Assembly: GCF_035046505.1 (NCBI RefSeq)
Contig: NC_089827.1
Span: 66,609,856 to 66,673,855 of the forward strand
Length of the DNA stretch: 64,000 nucleotides
From: Tiliqua scincoides
Taxonomy: Eukaryota > Chordata > Lepidosauria > Squamata > Scincidae
Direction: 5' to 3'
The notes below the pieces were generated by a model. The model searched no databases. It saw nothing but the letters and a program-made list of their open reading frames with translations, and was not told the DNA's origin. The translations under genes were made by a program, and so were the position numbers. Of this stretch, positions 32,452 through 43,633 are shown one piece after another; the first letter of the stretch is position 1, and each line of letters opens with the position of its first letter.

Positions 32452-32620
32452 ATCTGAAGGTTGCCAACCATCTCCCTATACTGAACACTATCTCCCGATC
32501 TTGTCTGATCTCGGAAGCTAAGCAGGGTCAGGCCTGGTTAGTACTTGGATGGGAGACCGCCTGGGAATACCGGGTGCTGTAGGCTTATACCATAGTCTTT
32601 CGAGACTGAAGGTTGCCATC
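32452..32620 (+). repeat. 5S-rRNA-derived SINE with dimer-type 5' linker
   Basis: It starts tgaaggttgccaacc (the tail of a lost left monomer), then the linker atctccctatactgaacact, then cccgatcttgtctgatctcg and a full right monomer ending in the LINE-like tail. The linker is the exact reverse of that at 2345-2380 and 34570-34606. Confidence 0.88.
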
Positions 32621-32954
32621 CATGGATACCTTTTTGGTTCAGCTGCATTGGTGCCACTGGTGGGGAATAGGATTGGGCCCTTATGCTTGTCACCCACCTT
32701 GGGGGGGGGCGGGTTCCCTTTTAGGAATTTGAGAAGGAAGATTCAAATATTTGGAACCAACACACACAGACTCCAAGCTATCCCAAGGGGCTTTACTAGC
32801 AAGCTACGTGCCCTGCTCATCTTCGTGACTAACACAGCATCTTGTAGTCTAACAGCAGCGTTGCCTGGCACTGCTACCTTAGCAACCTTTGCTGTGGCCA
32901 GATGCAGCTTGACCACATCACAAAGTATTATCGTGAAGTACAAACTTGCTGGAA

Positions 32955-33275
32955 AAGGGATGTGGTGGCCCATTTAGTCCCGATTCCTGTATCTCAGTGG
33001 TCCACCAGATGACTCAGAGACCCCACTTGACAACATGATACCTGTATTCTGTTTCCATTCCCTTGCAACTGGCATTCTGAGGTAGCCTACTTCTAAAACC
33101 AGGAGGTTGCACATACCCATCATGGCTTGTAACCTGTGATGGATTTTTTTCCCTCCAGAAATCTGTCCAATCCCCTTTTAAAGGCTTCTAGACCAGATGC
33201 CATCACCACATCCCCTGACAAGGAGTTCCACAGATTAATTACATGCTGAGTAAAGAAATGATTTTTTGTGGAAGC
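32955..33275 (-). mobile_element. CR1-like LINE 3' end
   Basis: In reverse it follows the 14745 copy. The C-terminal coding part ends near 33130 (tttcatcacaggttacaag-like) and reaches back to FFT..VI..WNS. The 3' UTR runs left to 'gtcccgattcctgtatctc'. The tail itself is missing. Confidence 0.8.
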
Positions 33276-33363
33276 ATGTGGAAGGAGTGTGGCCATTCAC
33301 ATCTATCCGCACCTGATGAACTGGTTCACCTAGTTCCATAGGTATCATGTGGGTTCACTACAG

Positions 33364-34287
33364 CAGCATTCTTCAACCTGGGGGTTGGGATCCTAATGAG
33401 CCTCACTTGTGGTGTTGCATCCAATTGTTGGCAACCTTCAGTCTTGGAAGACTCTGGTATCGCGCTCTGGATGGTGGTTCTGGAACAGCGTCTAGTGTGG
33501 CTGAAAAGGCCAATTCGGGAGTGACAATCCCTTCCACACTGGGAGCAAGTGCAGTCTGTCCCTGGTCTGTCTCCCTGGCTATGGGCCTTCCTTCTTTGCC
33601 TCTTAGCCTCAGACTGTTGGCCAAGTGTCTCTTCAAACTGGGAAAGGCCATGCTGCACAGCCTGCCTCCAAGCGGGCCGCTCAGAGGCCAGGGTTTCCCA
33701 CCTGTTGAGGTCCACTCCTAAGGCCTTCAGATCCCTCTTGCAGATGTCCTTGTATGGCAGCTGTGGTCTACCTGTAGGGCGCTTTCCTTGCACGAGTTCT
33801 CCATAGAGGAGATCCTTTCGGATCCGCCCATCATCCATTCTCACAACATGACCGAGCCAACGCAGGCGTCTCTGTTTCAGCAGTGCATACATGCTAGGGA
33901 TTCCAGCTCGTTCCAGGACTGTGTTGTTTGGAACTTTGTCCTGCATAGGAGTGAAAATGGTTGAAGACCTCTGGACTGGAGCACTACCAAGTTAAGGGGG
34001 AGGCACCTGGTGTACCCCTTCAGGTACCCAGAGATTGTGTCCAAGTCCTGCTCAGGTTCTTAGCAATTGTGTTAAAATAGCTTTCCCTAGAGCCAGGCTT
34101 CATGGGAATTTTTTCTGCTCTCTCCATTGAGAATATTTGGTTACAGTGATGCTGGAAGGAGGTAAACAAGGGTGAGGAGTGGGCAGATAGAGTCCCAGGA
34201 GGGGACTGAGATTGATAGTGGGTTCCTAGTCTCATACTATTTACTTATTTATTTGAGTTATGGCCCTAAAAAGATTGAAGACCCCTG
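33364..34287 (+). mobile_element. Non-autonomous hAT element interrupted by a LINE
   Basis: A perfect 8-bp duplication cactacag flanks it (33356-33363, 34288-34295). The ends are cagcattcttcaacctgg and aaagattgaagacccctg, which are inverted repeats. The LINE at 33421-33945 was inserted ~57 bp from the left end. Without the LINE it is ~400 bp. Confidence 0.9.
33421..33945 (-). mobile_element. 5'-truncated LINE, partner of the 5S-SINE (copy 2)
   Basis: The longest coding remnant in the window (206 aa including flanking sequence). From its start it carries VPNNTVLERAGIPSMYALLK, then RRLRWLGHVVRMDDGRI, KDLLYGELVQGKRPTGRP, YKDICKRDLKALG, RWETLASERPAWRQAVQHGL, and the C2HC finger CSQCGRDC...SHTRRC. 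The 3' end is gactgaaggttgccaacaat. It is about 95 percent identical by eye to copy 1, so the family moved recently. The 5' part, including the reverse transcriptase and endonuclease, is absent. Confidence 0.9.
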
Positions 34288-34452
34288 CACTACAGTATTG
34301 GAACTGCATGTTCAAAGGTAGTTTGAATGAGTTCCCCTCCACCATGATTAGGTGATAGCAAATCAGCTCACTACGTAGGGAGAAACATGAACGGCATGCA
34401 ATGGAAGAGAATGGCTTGTAGTGTCACTGGTTCATAGCGACTTACTAGTTAT

Positions 34453-34746
34453 GGTTGGCAACCTTCAGTCTCGAAAGACTATGGTATAAGCCTACAGTAC
34501 CCGGTATTCCCAAGCAGTCTCCCATCCAAGTACTAACCAGGCCTGACCCTGCTTAGCTTCCGAGATCAGACGAGATCAGGAGATAGTGTTCAGTATAGGG
34601 AGATGGTTGGCAACCTTCAGTCTCGAAAGACTATGGTATAAGCCTACAGCACCTAGTATTCCCAGGCGGTCTCCCATCCAAGTACTAACCAGGCCTGACC
34701 CTGCTTAGCTTCCAAGATCAGACGAGATCGGGCATGTGCAAGGTAA
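34453..34746 (-). repeat. 5S-rRNA-derived SINE dimer
   Basis: Two full units lie head to tail: 34453-34606 and 34607-34746. The first begins ggttggcaaccttcagtc and ends at the linker gatagtgttcagtataggga. The second begins ttggcaacc and ends ggcatgtgcaaggtaa. This is the cleanest dimer in the window. Each unit keeps the 5S box A-to-C region. Confidence 0.92.
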
Positions 34747-36149
34747 AGCATGCTAATTCTACTTGTATTGTGTGAAGGTCTGGAAGGTCTCTCAGTTTAT
34801 GATTTCTTACTTTGAAATGTGATGTGTTCTTGTTGACAAAACACAGATATTTGCTGATTCACAAGTAACTGTGGGGAAGGTGTTTTCTTAGTGGTTTTTT
34901 TTATTTTTATTTTTATTTTTTGCTGTTAGCCTAGAGAAATATGATTCTTTGAAAAGCAAAGTAGGGTACAGGTGTAAGGATGCTTGGAATTCTTAGATTT
35001 CAAGAACAAGCAGTAAGAGGACTGCAGCTCCCATCTGATGATGGAAGATAGCTTTAAAGCCAGGAATCCAAAATGTGAAAAAAAAAGCATTTAAGAAAAT
35101 AACTATGTCTGCTACAGCTGGTAGCCAGCACAGTTAAAGGTTGCATCCATGAACCCCTTGACTCAGATTTGTTTACTGCATTGGCTTGGAGCCACTCCAC
35201 ATGTTCCAGTTTCAGTGGGTACATTTTACAAACCTCTGTTGTGAGCCTGACTCTGAAGTGCCTATTCATTTTATTATTTCATGTGCTAATGTATCAGAAG
35301 ACCTGTCCACAGTTGCCTACAGGCCAGGAGGAAGCTGGGAGAAGTTTATTTATAGCCTAATCCTTTGCATCCCTGTCAGAGTCAGCGCAGAGGCTGCATT
35401 CAGCCTCCGTGTCCCAGCGCTGGCCCTGCCGACTCTTGATGAGGCACAAACGTGCTTTATGGCACGTTTGCGACCCTCCTAGGCTCTAGAGAGCCAACTG
35501 ATGAACATATCGAACACGGGTCGTAGACATGTGGGAAAATCGGAGTTATGATGAAGGAACAGGAACAAAGGAAAGGGAAACAGATAAAATAAACACAGGC
35601 AATCTGCCTGTGTAGCAATTTATGACCTGCTTTAGAAACTTCAGTTGTTTGGTTTGGCCACAAATCAGCCAAAGAGATGTAACTTAGCAATGGGAAGTGT
35701 TTGGCACCAAACAATGGCATGTGAGAGACGTTGCAAGGAAGGAAGTTGCAGGAGACAAAGATTTCTTACAAAAAAGCAATGAGGCAAGACATGTGCTCAG
35801 ATTGTACTGCAGATAACCAGGAAGCACGGTTATCCATGGAGCCACGTGATGAGGCTTGCAGTGGGGTGGCTGTTGGAAGGAGTGGTGGATTTGGGGTGTC
35901 CTTCATCCCGAGTGTGCCACTTGCTCCCTAAAGCCCATGGCAGATGCAAGCCACACTGATGTCCCGCCATTTGCAAAATATAAGCAGAGATCGGATCTCT
36001 CCTTTCCTCCCTGCACTCTGTCTTCATGTAGGGTTTAAATGGAATGCTTCCTTTTAAATGACCCACAAGGAAGGAGCACTTTGTGATATCCTACCCTGGC
36101 TCTATAGTTGCACAGCATGTAAAGTTTACAAAGATGCATTGACCTTAAG
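34747..36149. other. Mostly unassigned; GC-rich repeat piece about 35358-35485
   Basis: 'agcctaatcctttgcatccc' and 'gctttatggcacgtttgcga' mark a short GC-rich family copy. No gene is recognised elsewhere. Confidence 0.35.
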
Positions 36150-36157
36150 CTTCAAAG

Positions 36158-36518
36158 CAGGGGTGTCAAAACATAAGGCCCAGGGGTTGGATGAGGTCCA
36201 CAGAAGCTCTTTATCTGGCCCTTGGGCTCTCCCAGCACCACCATCAGCTGCTCTTAGTTGCTGAGCTCTGCTGAGGCATCACTGCTGAAAGGGCAGCCTG
36301 TGTGATTATTGGGTTCTCCTATATCTTGGAGACGTGATCAAGATTTGCATATTTTCTCTTCTATCATTTGCAGCTGATGAGCTGCTAAGTGAGAAGAAAA
36401 GTACTTCTGGGCATCTGCTTCATAACATCATTTCCTGCTTAATGACATCCGTTTGGGCCCCTAGTGGGCGTCATGGATGCTATTTGGTCTACTGCATGAA
36501 ATGGGTTTCACACCCCTG
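36158..36518 (+). mobile_element. Non-autonomous hAT element ('aaggccc' family)
   Basis: The ends are caggggtgtcaaaacataag and gggtttcacacccctg. Flanks cttcaaag and ctttaaac agree at 6 of 8. Colinear with 6267-6581. Confidence 0.87.
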
Positions 36519-37967
36519 CTTTAAACCCTATGCTAGGACAGAGCACAGTGAGGAGGTAAAGATATCTGCTTTCTCTTGTTCTTGTTCCAGTGCTGCTGGA
36601 AGAAGTGAGGGTGAAAAACTGCTCTATGCCAGATCACTTCTCCTTGCACCACGTAGGCAAGGACAGGTGGTGTGGAGCCTGCCACTTTCCTTTTCATTAA
36701 GATACATTAGCAGACTCTGAGGTATCACCGTGTATCTTGCAGACTGCTGGCATGGCCAAAATTCTTCCATCCTGTAGCTTATTGGCACAGCTGTTTCTAC
36801 CAGTAACTGCCCCAAACTGCCCTCAACAGTCCCCCCCGGCTGGTCCTGATTCTGGTCTGTGCCACTTCTGTTTGGTATGAGCCAAGCAGGTTGCAGAACA
36901 TGCTTCTGGTTAGCAAAGGGAGGCATGCACACACATGCATTCTCCCCCATATCCATGGGGGTGCATGTGCAGTCGGGTGCACTATTGGGTGGATTGAGAT
37001 AGTGTGCTGGAATGCTACGTCAAGTGCCAGGAGGTCTTGGGCCAGCCCCGAAATGCTCAAATGGCACTAGAGGATTAGATTTGGACCCTGGAAACTCTTG
37101 AATCGCTGCTCAGACATGAAACTTGGTGCTGAACCCAGCACTGGCCGGACACTGTCTGGAGCTAGATAAGAGCTCTGGGTGGCAAAGGGGGCTTGGGGGA
37201 CAGGGGTGTTCTGGAGTGGGGAGATGGCAGGAGAAGTAGTGGAGGGGGTGGGACTGAGGCAGGAGGGGGTGGGACTGACTGAGCTCTGATCTGCCAGATC
37301 CTGAACTCTGTTGGGCCTTCTAGAGTCTCAAAATAGCTGGCGCAGACTTGAGAAGCCCTATTGTAGGGCTTGAGGCTTTTCCTGGGGAAGGGGATGAAAG
37401 GTAATCTTCATCGACTGAACATCACTGATGAGCTAAAATGGATTTAAATTGGTTACTACCCACAGTTGATATTTTTTGGGCAAGTACATTGTCCTCGGTC
37501 CCATGTAAATGTTAACAAAATCTGTCTGGGTGACATGTTGAATATTCATTGAAATCTGCTTTTCTCACAAGGCCTGCTTGGGATGTGACTGCAGGCAGAC
37601 ATATGTATTTTTTTGCTATATGCAAAACCTGGCTACGTGTTCTGTTTGGCACTTATACTCAACTCCAGGAAAGAAGGTGGGAGGTCAGTAGGAGTGCGTT
37701 TATGTATAACTGTATCACAGCAAACCTTACTGAATCTGTTTGGTGCCATGAAACATACATGCATGTAGGGTGCAATTTGCATACACCCAAAGACAGGAGC
37801 TTTAAGATTAATTTCCTCATAAAAAGAAACACCGGAAGTTTTAGCTCTGATAGCATTCTGGAGAGATTGGGGAAGGGCACAAGTGCAATCACCGAACAAG
37901 AGGAACTTGGAAGGAATAGACAAGGCAGTATTTTTGTTTGTTTGTTTATTTTTCACATTTTTTTGTC
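36519..37967. other. Mostly unassigned; GC-rich repeat piece about 37130-37410
   Basis: The purine-rich block 37190-37280 and 'caaaatagctggcgcagact' (37328) identify a reversed GC-rich copy. The plus frame of 153 aa at 37549-38010 runs into the CORE-SINE and has no domain. Confidence 0.35.
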
Positions 37968-38120
37968 TTCACAACAACCCTGTGAGGTAGGTGAGGCTAA
38001 GAGAAAGTGACTGGCCCAAGGTCACCCAGGAAGCTTTGTGGCTGAGGGGGGACTTGAACCTGGATCTTCCAGGTCCAAGTCTACCTCCCAAACCACTACA
38101 CCACCCTGGCTCTCAGTAGT
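37968..38120 (-). repeat. CORE/MIR-like SINE
   Basis: In reverse it starts gagagccagggtggtgtagt (tRNA-like with A box), has a B box ggttcaagtcccccctca, and the CORE segment gggtgaccttgggccagtca. It ends near 'acctcacagggttgttgtga'. The tRNA promoter and CORE order are diagnostic of a MIR-type SINE. Confidence 0.85.
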
Positions 38121-38316
38121 AGAGTCCCAAGCTATAAAAAGAAAATGCCCCAAAGAAGTGAAACTGATTATTTTGCATCCACGTGGTTTACGGCAGGATT
38201 GCATACAAGTTCTGCAAAACCTTCACCGACTAAACGGATCTTGAATTTTCTAAGTTTCTCAAAGTTTCTCACATTGCCGGTTCCAGAGTGAGACCCTACA
38301 CTGCATTGCTGTAGTA

Positions 38317-38666
38317 CAATGATTCCCCAACTTTTTAGCACCAGAACCCACTTTTTAAAATGGCACGTTTTCGGGTCCCAGCTAGGTTTACCAGACTTTT
38401 GAAAAAGGAGATCTAGAAACTTATTTATAAGTAATAATAACCAGAAAAAGACCCTCAAAAACTTCTCTCTATATATTTACACCTTCTTTCAAACTGTAGG
38501 AGCTGAGCTCCTTGCAAGGTAACTAGCAGCTACAGTATATGATTTTTGAATAGCCTCAGGGCTTGAAGCAATTAGTTATCTGATCTTTCCATCACTCTTT
38601 GGTGGCCCACCAAAAATTCAGTCATGACCCACCAGTGGGTCCCGACCCACAATTTGGGAACTATTG
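38317..38666 (+). mobile_element. Diverged hAT element ('gacccactttttaaaat' family)
   Basis: Worn ends caatgattccccaac and atttgggaactattg match the 19716/25121 family, as does 'agaacccactttttaaaatgg'. The flanking 8-mers no longer match well, so this copy is older. Confidence 0.7.
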
Positions 38667-39901
38667 CTGCATCTCAGTTACTCTGTGCATGCTTCCACTC
38701 TCAGCAGGGCCTAAGGGACCACCTCTGTTTGTTACAACACAGTTCCATACCTGTTTGCTTCTACCAATGGCATTTCTTCACATCTGCCAGATACTCTTCA
38801 ATACGATCCTTCCATTTTCTCACTGTTCAATGTAGGGAGAGCTCCGGAAGTTCATTTCTTCATTTGCCAGGTCCTATACAAGAAGTAGAGAAAAGCATCG
38901 GAGCCCATGAGGAAGTCGATGTTTGTGGCTAAGTAGCTGGGGTTGTTCTACAGAGCAGCTCTGTTCAGGCAATGTTGAACATTGCCCAGTGCCCATACAT
39001 GCAATGGAAGTGGGAGCAGGTTCTGGGGTCCTGTGCTTTCCCCCATAACACCCCCCCAAAACATTTTTATTCACTGGATACCTTGAAGGGGTGTCTTAGA
39101 AGTCCTGGAGGCCTCCAAAATCTCTTCCAGTTTTTGGTGAAATCTGGAAGTGCCTTTCAGAGGCTTCTAAGACACGCTCTAAAGGTGTGGTACCTGGAGC
39201 AATGTATCTCCTGACCCACCTTAGCTGTGCCACTGATGGGTGCCTCAAGGCTTGGTGTCTCCAATTAAAGGATGTCAGAAGACAGAGCTTGGAAGATAGA
39301 ACCTAGACCCCAATCTGATCCCCCACAAGTCTATGCAATGCATCTATGCCATAGGGGCAGTATTAAGATTTACATGGGCGTATAAACTAGTCTAGCAAAC
39401 TAGACCACTGAGTTCAGTGTCGTCCGCTCTACCTGCAGCAGCTCTCTGAGTTTTCAGAAGGGGTCTTATCCAGCCCTACCTGGAGATGCCTTCTGAAAGC
39501 AAGCAGGTTCTTTACCCTTGAACTGAAACCCTTCCCTCCTTCAGGCTTGCAGTTTTCTTGCAGAGCCTCCCCACTTCATAAATTGCCCAGACTGGAACGA
39601 CCTTGTCTCCTGCTGCCTGAATACCTCAAACAAAGATAGCAATATAAATAGTCATGACAAGAAAGGTTGGGGCTTCTCTATAGTGCATAGCATAGAGTTA
39701 CATGGCCAAATTCCTCTCCCGTTTAAATCCAGAAAACCCCTCTGAAGGCTACAGGAAGTGCTGAACAGGTGGAACAGAGGACAGATTTCAATGTTGGAGA
39801 TAGCTAACATTTTTCTACGCTGTGTGCCTCCAGAACAAGGAATCGGGCTGAATCATGTTCTTTGTGTAGTTTTAATGTGACACAGGCTAAACATACTACA
39901 A
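38667..39901. other. Unassigned sequence
   Basis: No gene or recognised repeat. Confidence 0.4.
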
Positions 39902-39906
39902 AGTAT

Positions 39907-40888
39907 TGTCGTAAACTTAGGGGGTTTGGGGTGCTCAGAATTCTTGGTTCTCGAACCCTAAAGCCCTCAAGGCGCCCCTGTCTAGTAGTACTGCCACCAC
40001 CCTGTATGTGCCAGCACCTCAGTCCAGGGACACTGAGACCCTCTAGGCTTAACTCTATCCCTTGCAGGCATGGAGCTCTTTCTCCAACTAAAGCTTCAGT
40101 CCTCAAGTTACTAGACCTCAATGAGTAGTTGGTAGCTTGCTGAATGGCTAGGCAGGATTCTGAACCTTTGTCCCCAACAGACAATGAAACAACTTGGTAA
40201 AAGAGATTTTAGTTTATTAAGTACATAAGGCTACATAAGGTAGCAAATGCTAGAGGCATAAACATCTAGGAAACATATCAGCAATAAAATAATAAAGCTA
40301 GCTGGCTATCTCTGTTAATACCTATCTCTCACCTGGGTCAGTTACTCTTGTAGATCTCTTAGCTCCAGGCTACCTGTGAGGCCAGGTGCCCATGATGGAC
40401 AATGGGCTCCCAGCGTGCGGGATGTGCACCCAAAACCTCTGCCCAAGAAGAACCAGACACACCCCTTGGGGCACTCATTATTATACCTCTTATGCTAATA
40501 GTACTGAGGTGACATAATACTTATTTAGACTGTCCAATCAGAAACTTTTGAGGACAGAAACTTTTCAACCAGAACCTTCTCCAGAACCAGACCAGAGTGG
40601 ATCTGGTTGCTAGCCCTCCTAGTTCTTACCCCTCCCAACTGGAGATCCATAGCTGCATTCCATGCCGCTTGATCAGGCGCCCCTCAGTCTACTGAGGTGT
40701 TAAACATGCCAATGGGTTGTAATTCTTGTTTTCTGTCCTTTCTGGCCAGCAAAGGAGAGACAATAATCTTTTTGTTTGTTTACTCACATTCTTGCAGCTA
40801 GGAACTGCTAGCCACTTCTCCGTTACTAACTTAGTTTGGTTCAGGCTTCACATGCTAACCTAGGCCTAAACTGTACATATTCATGACA
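39907..40888 (-). mobile_element. Solo LTR fossil, 982 bp
   Basis: The ends read tgtcg and tgaca, with a perfect 5-bp target duplication agtat on both sides (39902-39906, 40889-40893). A sister copy lies at 59301-60184. In reverse there is a promoter-like region followed by an AATAAA-type signal, so the minus orientation is likely. No internal region remains, as expected after LTR-LTR recombination. The 5-bp duplication and TGTCA/TGACA ends fit Ty3/Gypsy-like or class III ERV elements; which one is undecided. Divergence from its sister suggests moderate age. Confidence 0.8.
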
Positions 40889-41099
40889 AGTATGCTATGA
40901 GGAACTTTGAAATACAGGAGCCTATTCCATAAGAACACAGGAGAGTTCTTTGAGTCAGTTTGTGGCTAAGACCTGGTAGATCAAGGTGTATGGATTACAG
41001 TCACCTCATCCAAAATAGGGTCCTGTTTGAGCTCCTCAAGACTTCAATTTCAGCTCTTTCACACTTTCTGGGTATCATATTGCTCTGTATCGTATATAT

Positions 41100-41389
41100 C
41101 AGGTTGTCAAAATCGTTCCATACAGAGGGACGAAGTTAGCATTCATGGTGCATGCTGACATCATTAAGTCGAAAGTGACATCATTAAGTCGAAAGTGACA
41201 TCATTAAGCAGATGATGGTCAGAAATAAGCACAATGTTCTCACTGCAAATGACAGAAGAGTGTGCAAATCTTGTTTTCAAGACAAAGTCCAGCTATCACG
41301 CTGGGAGAATCACACTGGGATAATGGGGACTGGATAAATTGCTTCTGGGGGCTGCATTCAGCCCATGAGCCTTCTGTTTGACACCCGTG
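41100..41389 (+). mobile_element. Non-autonomous hAT element ('aaggccc' family)
   Basis: The ends are caggttgtcaaaatc and tgtttgacacccgtg. Flanks match at 6 of 8. A short local repeat of 'gacatcattaagtcgaaagt' lies at 41157-41205. Confidence 0.75.
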
Positions 41390-42212
41390 ATATCTATGGT
41401 GCAGTGTGGCTTGTGAGGAGGCAGTGCTGATGTATCTCAATTGTTGCAGAATAGACCTTTGGCAAAGTCTCTATTGCACACTTGTTGACTGCCACTGCTG
41501 TAATGATGATTGACTGCTACTGATGATGATGATGATGATAAGACTTCCTCCAAAGCATCCTGGTGCGATCCAAGTACTGTGGGGTTGATTCATTTTATTC
41601 GTGTTGCTGCAGGCATATTTTTGCATCTCAAAGCATTTCCATGTGTCATTCTTTTGATCCCACTGGTTCACATCTTCCTGGTAGGGGAACAAACTGCAAT
41701 TAGTCTAGTATTTCACGATACGTGAAAGCAACATGCAAATACTATTTCTCGTCTCAGTGATTCTGTCCTTGCACAGCTTGTGCGAAAGTGAATCAGAGTT
41801 GTATGTAAAACTGCTTCCAGTATTAAAGAATGGACAGTTTGAAACGGAGGCTGTGAGTGCAAACCTTAGATTGCTTATGCTATTGACACTTTCTTGAGTT
41901 TCGAGTTCCCTATCTTTGCATTCACTGTCTTAAAGGAGACATAATGGATTTCTTTTTTGCAAGGGCCCTCATTAACATCCTTTAAGATCCAGCAAGTACC
42001 CTCTTGGCTGAGCTGTCCTTGCAACTTGTTCATGTGCCGGAATCCTTCTCAGTTACTACCCTTCCCCTGTGCCATCCTGGAGACACACCAGAGTTCAAAT
42101 ATAAGCATTTCCTGGAGTACCAGAAGACATTTTTGGACTAGTTAAAAAGGCTAAGTTTTGACAGTGGAGCAACTGAAATATAAATATTGCACATGGCATT
42201 CTAGATTATAAG
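41390..42212. other. Repeat-poor stretch, possible conserved element 41700-41950
   Basis: It contains a (GAT)n patch at ~41520, an exact inverted repeat tttcacg-ata-cgtgaaa (41711-41727) and an octamer atgcaaat (41733). No gene is seen. Confidence 0.3.
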
Positions 42213-42300
42213 CAGTGGTCTTCAACCTTTTTCATGCCACAACCCAGGAGGGGAAATAGGATGTGATGTGCCTCACTGTCACCAACCCCCCCCCCCAGGC
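42213..42300 (+). mobile_element. hAT-like left end
   Basis: It starts cagtggtcttcaaccttttt and continues 'catgccacaacccagg', typical of a hAT/Charlie terminus. The right end is not identified. Confidence 0.5.
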
Positions 42301-43290
42301 CCATTCTACCTATCACTGCCCCCTCTTGCCCTGTTACACCCGCTCCCTGATCCATACCCTCCCCCCCACCTTGCATTAAGCATGGAACTTAATACATCCA
42401 ACGTGCACCGCTCCTGCTGGTGTGTGCTGCCTGGGCTGCCCTGCTGATGGGGGCAACTGCTATTCTGTCGCAAAATGTTTTACGGCACTTTTGCAATGGC
42501 TAGCACCTGTGCAGCAGGCACACATTTCAGCTAGGGTTTGGGCTGTTAGGCATCATTCCTGTAGCCAAGAGAACAACAGAAATAATTTTTGTACTTGTAA
42601 CTTTCCATGTCGTCATGCCTGCGCAAGGTGCATGTAGTTGGACGTCTTTTCTGCTTCTATATATTTTTGTTTTCGGATGTCTGTTGTTATTAATGTGATG
42701 TTGAAAGGCATATCCCATGCAACTCATTACACACTGAAGTGAAACTGATTTGTTCTTAGTCCAAAACTATTTCAGACTTGATGATGAGTTCTTTCTGTAC
42801 AGGAAGAACTTTACAAGCACGTGGGTGTTATTCAGTCTGCTGCAGCTGGTGACATCTGTGTGCCAGAGCTACAAATGGAAATGGAAGTGAAGGAGTTATG
42901 AAATCATACTGAAAATGGTGAAGGAGAAAGAAGTCGGTCTTGCAACCCACAAGGAGTGAAAGGAGAAAATAGAAGGCAGGTTTGTTGGCAGAAACTGCAA
43001 TGCCAACCTGGAGCCTTCCAAAACTGGTTGGTGACAAGGATTAAAAAAAAAAAGATCTCAGATAGCATTTAGATGGTAACGGTTTCCTCATCATTGCCTA
43101 CGAACAAGTACAACAGAAATTCACATTGGTAGTGCTGTTTCCCTGTGCTGTTGTGATATCAGTCAATTTCACTGTGCTGTTTCTCCTTGCAATTTCACAC
43201 TTGGTCAATTTCACACTGGGTTTCACTGTGCTGTTCTGATATCAGTCCATGGGGCGTGAGGTGGAGGAACTTTGGAAAGTGGTTCTTTTC
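42301..43290. other. Mostly unassigned; GC-rich repeat piece 42415-42500
   Basis: 'tgttttacggcacttttgca' and neighbours resemble the GC-rich family. The rest is unassigned. Confidence 0.35.
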
Positions 43291-43294
43291 AGTG

Positions 43295-43633
43295 GCTTCA
43301 TGGGGACAAGGACATCTGCAAGAGGGATCTGAAGGCCTTAGGAGTGGACCTCAACAGGTGGGAAACCCTGGCCTCTGAGCGCTTGGAGGCAGGCTGTGCA
43401 GCATGGCCTTTCCCAGTTTGAAGAGACACTTAGCCAACAGTCTGAGGCAAAGAGGCAAAGAAGGAAGGCCCATAGCCAGGGAGACAGACCAGGGACGGAC
43501 TGCACTTGCTCCCGGTGTGGAAGGGATTGTCACTCCCCAATTGGCCTTTTCAGCCACACTAGATGCTGTTCCAGAACCACCTTTCAGAGCGCGATACCAT
43601 AGTCTTTCGAGACTGAAGGTTGCCAACAACAAC
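43295..43633 (+). mobile_element. 5'-truncated LINE, partner of the 5S-SINE (copy 3)
   Basis: It encodes KDICKRDLKALGVDLNRWET, then (after a short deletion in the family's 'RPAWRQAVQ' part, which shifts frame) QHGLSQFEETLSQQSEAKRQ and the finger CSRCGRDCHSPIGLFSHTRC. The 3' end is ataccatagtctttcgagac then tgaaggttgccaacaacaac, the best view of the tail shared with the SINE. Confidence 0.88.

Larger units (their letters stand above)
31822..32672 (+). repeat. GC-rich repeat containing nested 5S-SINEs
   Basis: It begins cagcccaattctatccagg after ttag and ends aggattgggccc before tta, so the ends are inverted and TTAA-like bases flank it. Its purine-rich tract is at 31978-32080. Two 5S-SINE units sit in its right part (32277-32620). 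Confidence 0.55.
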
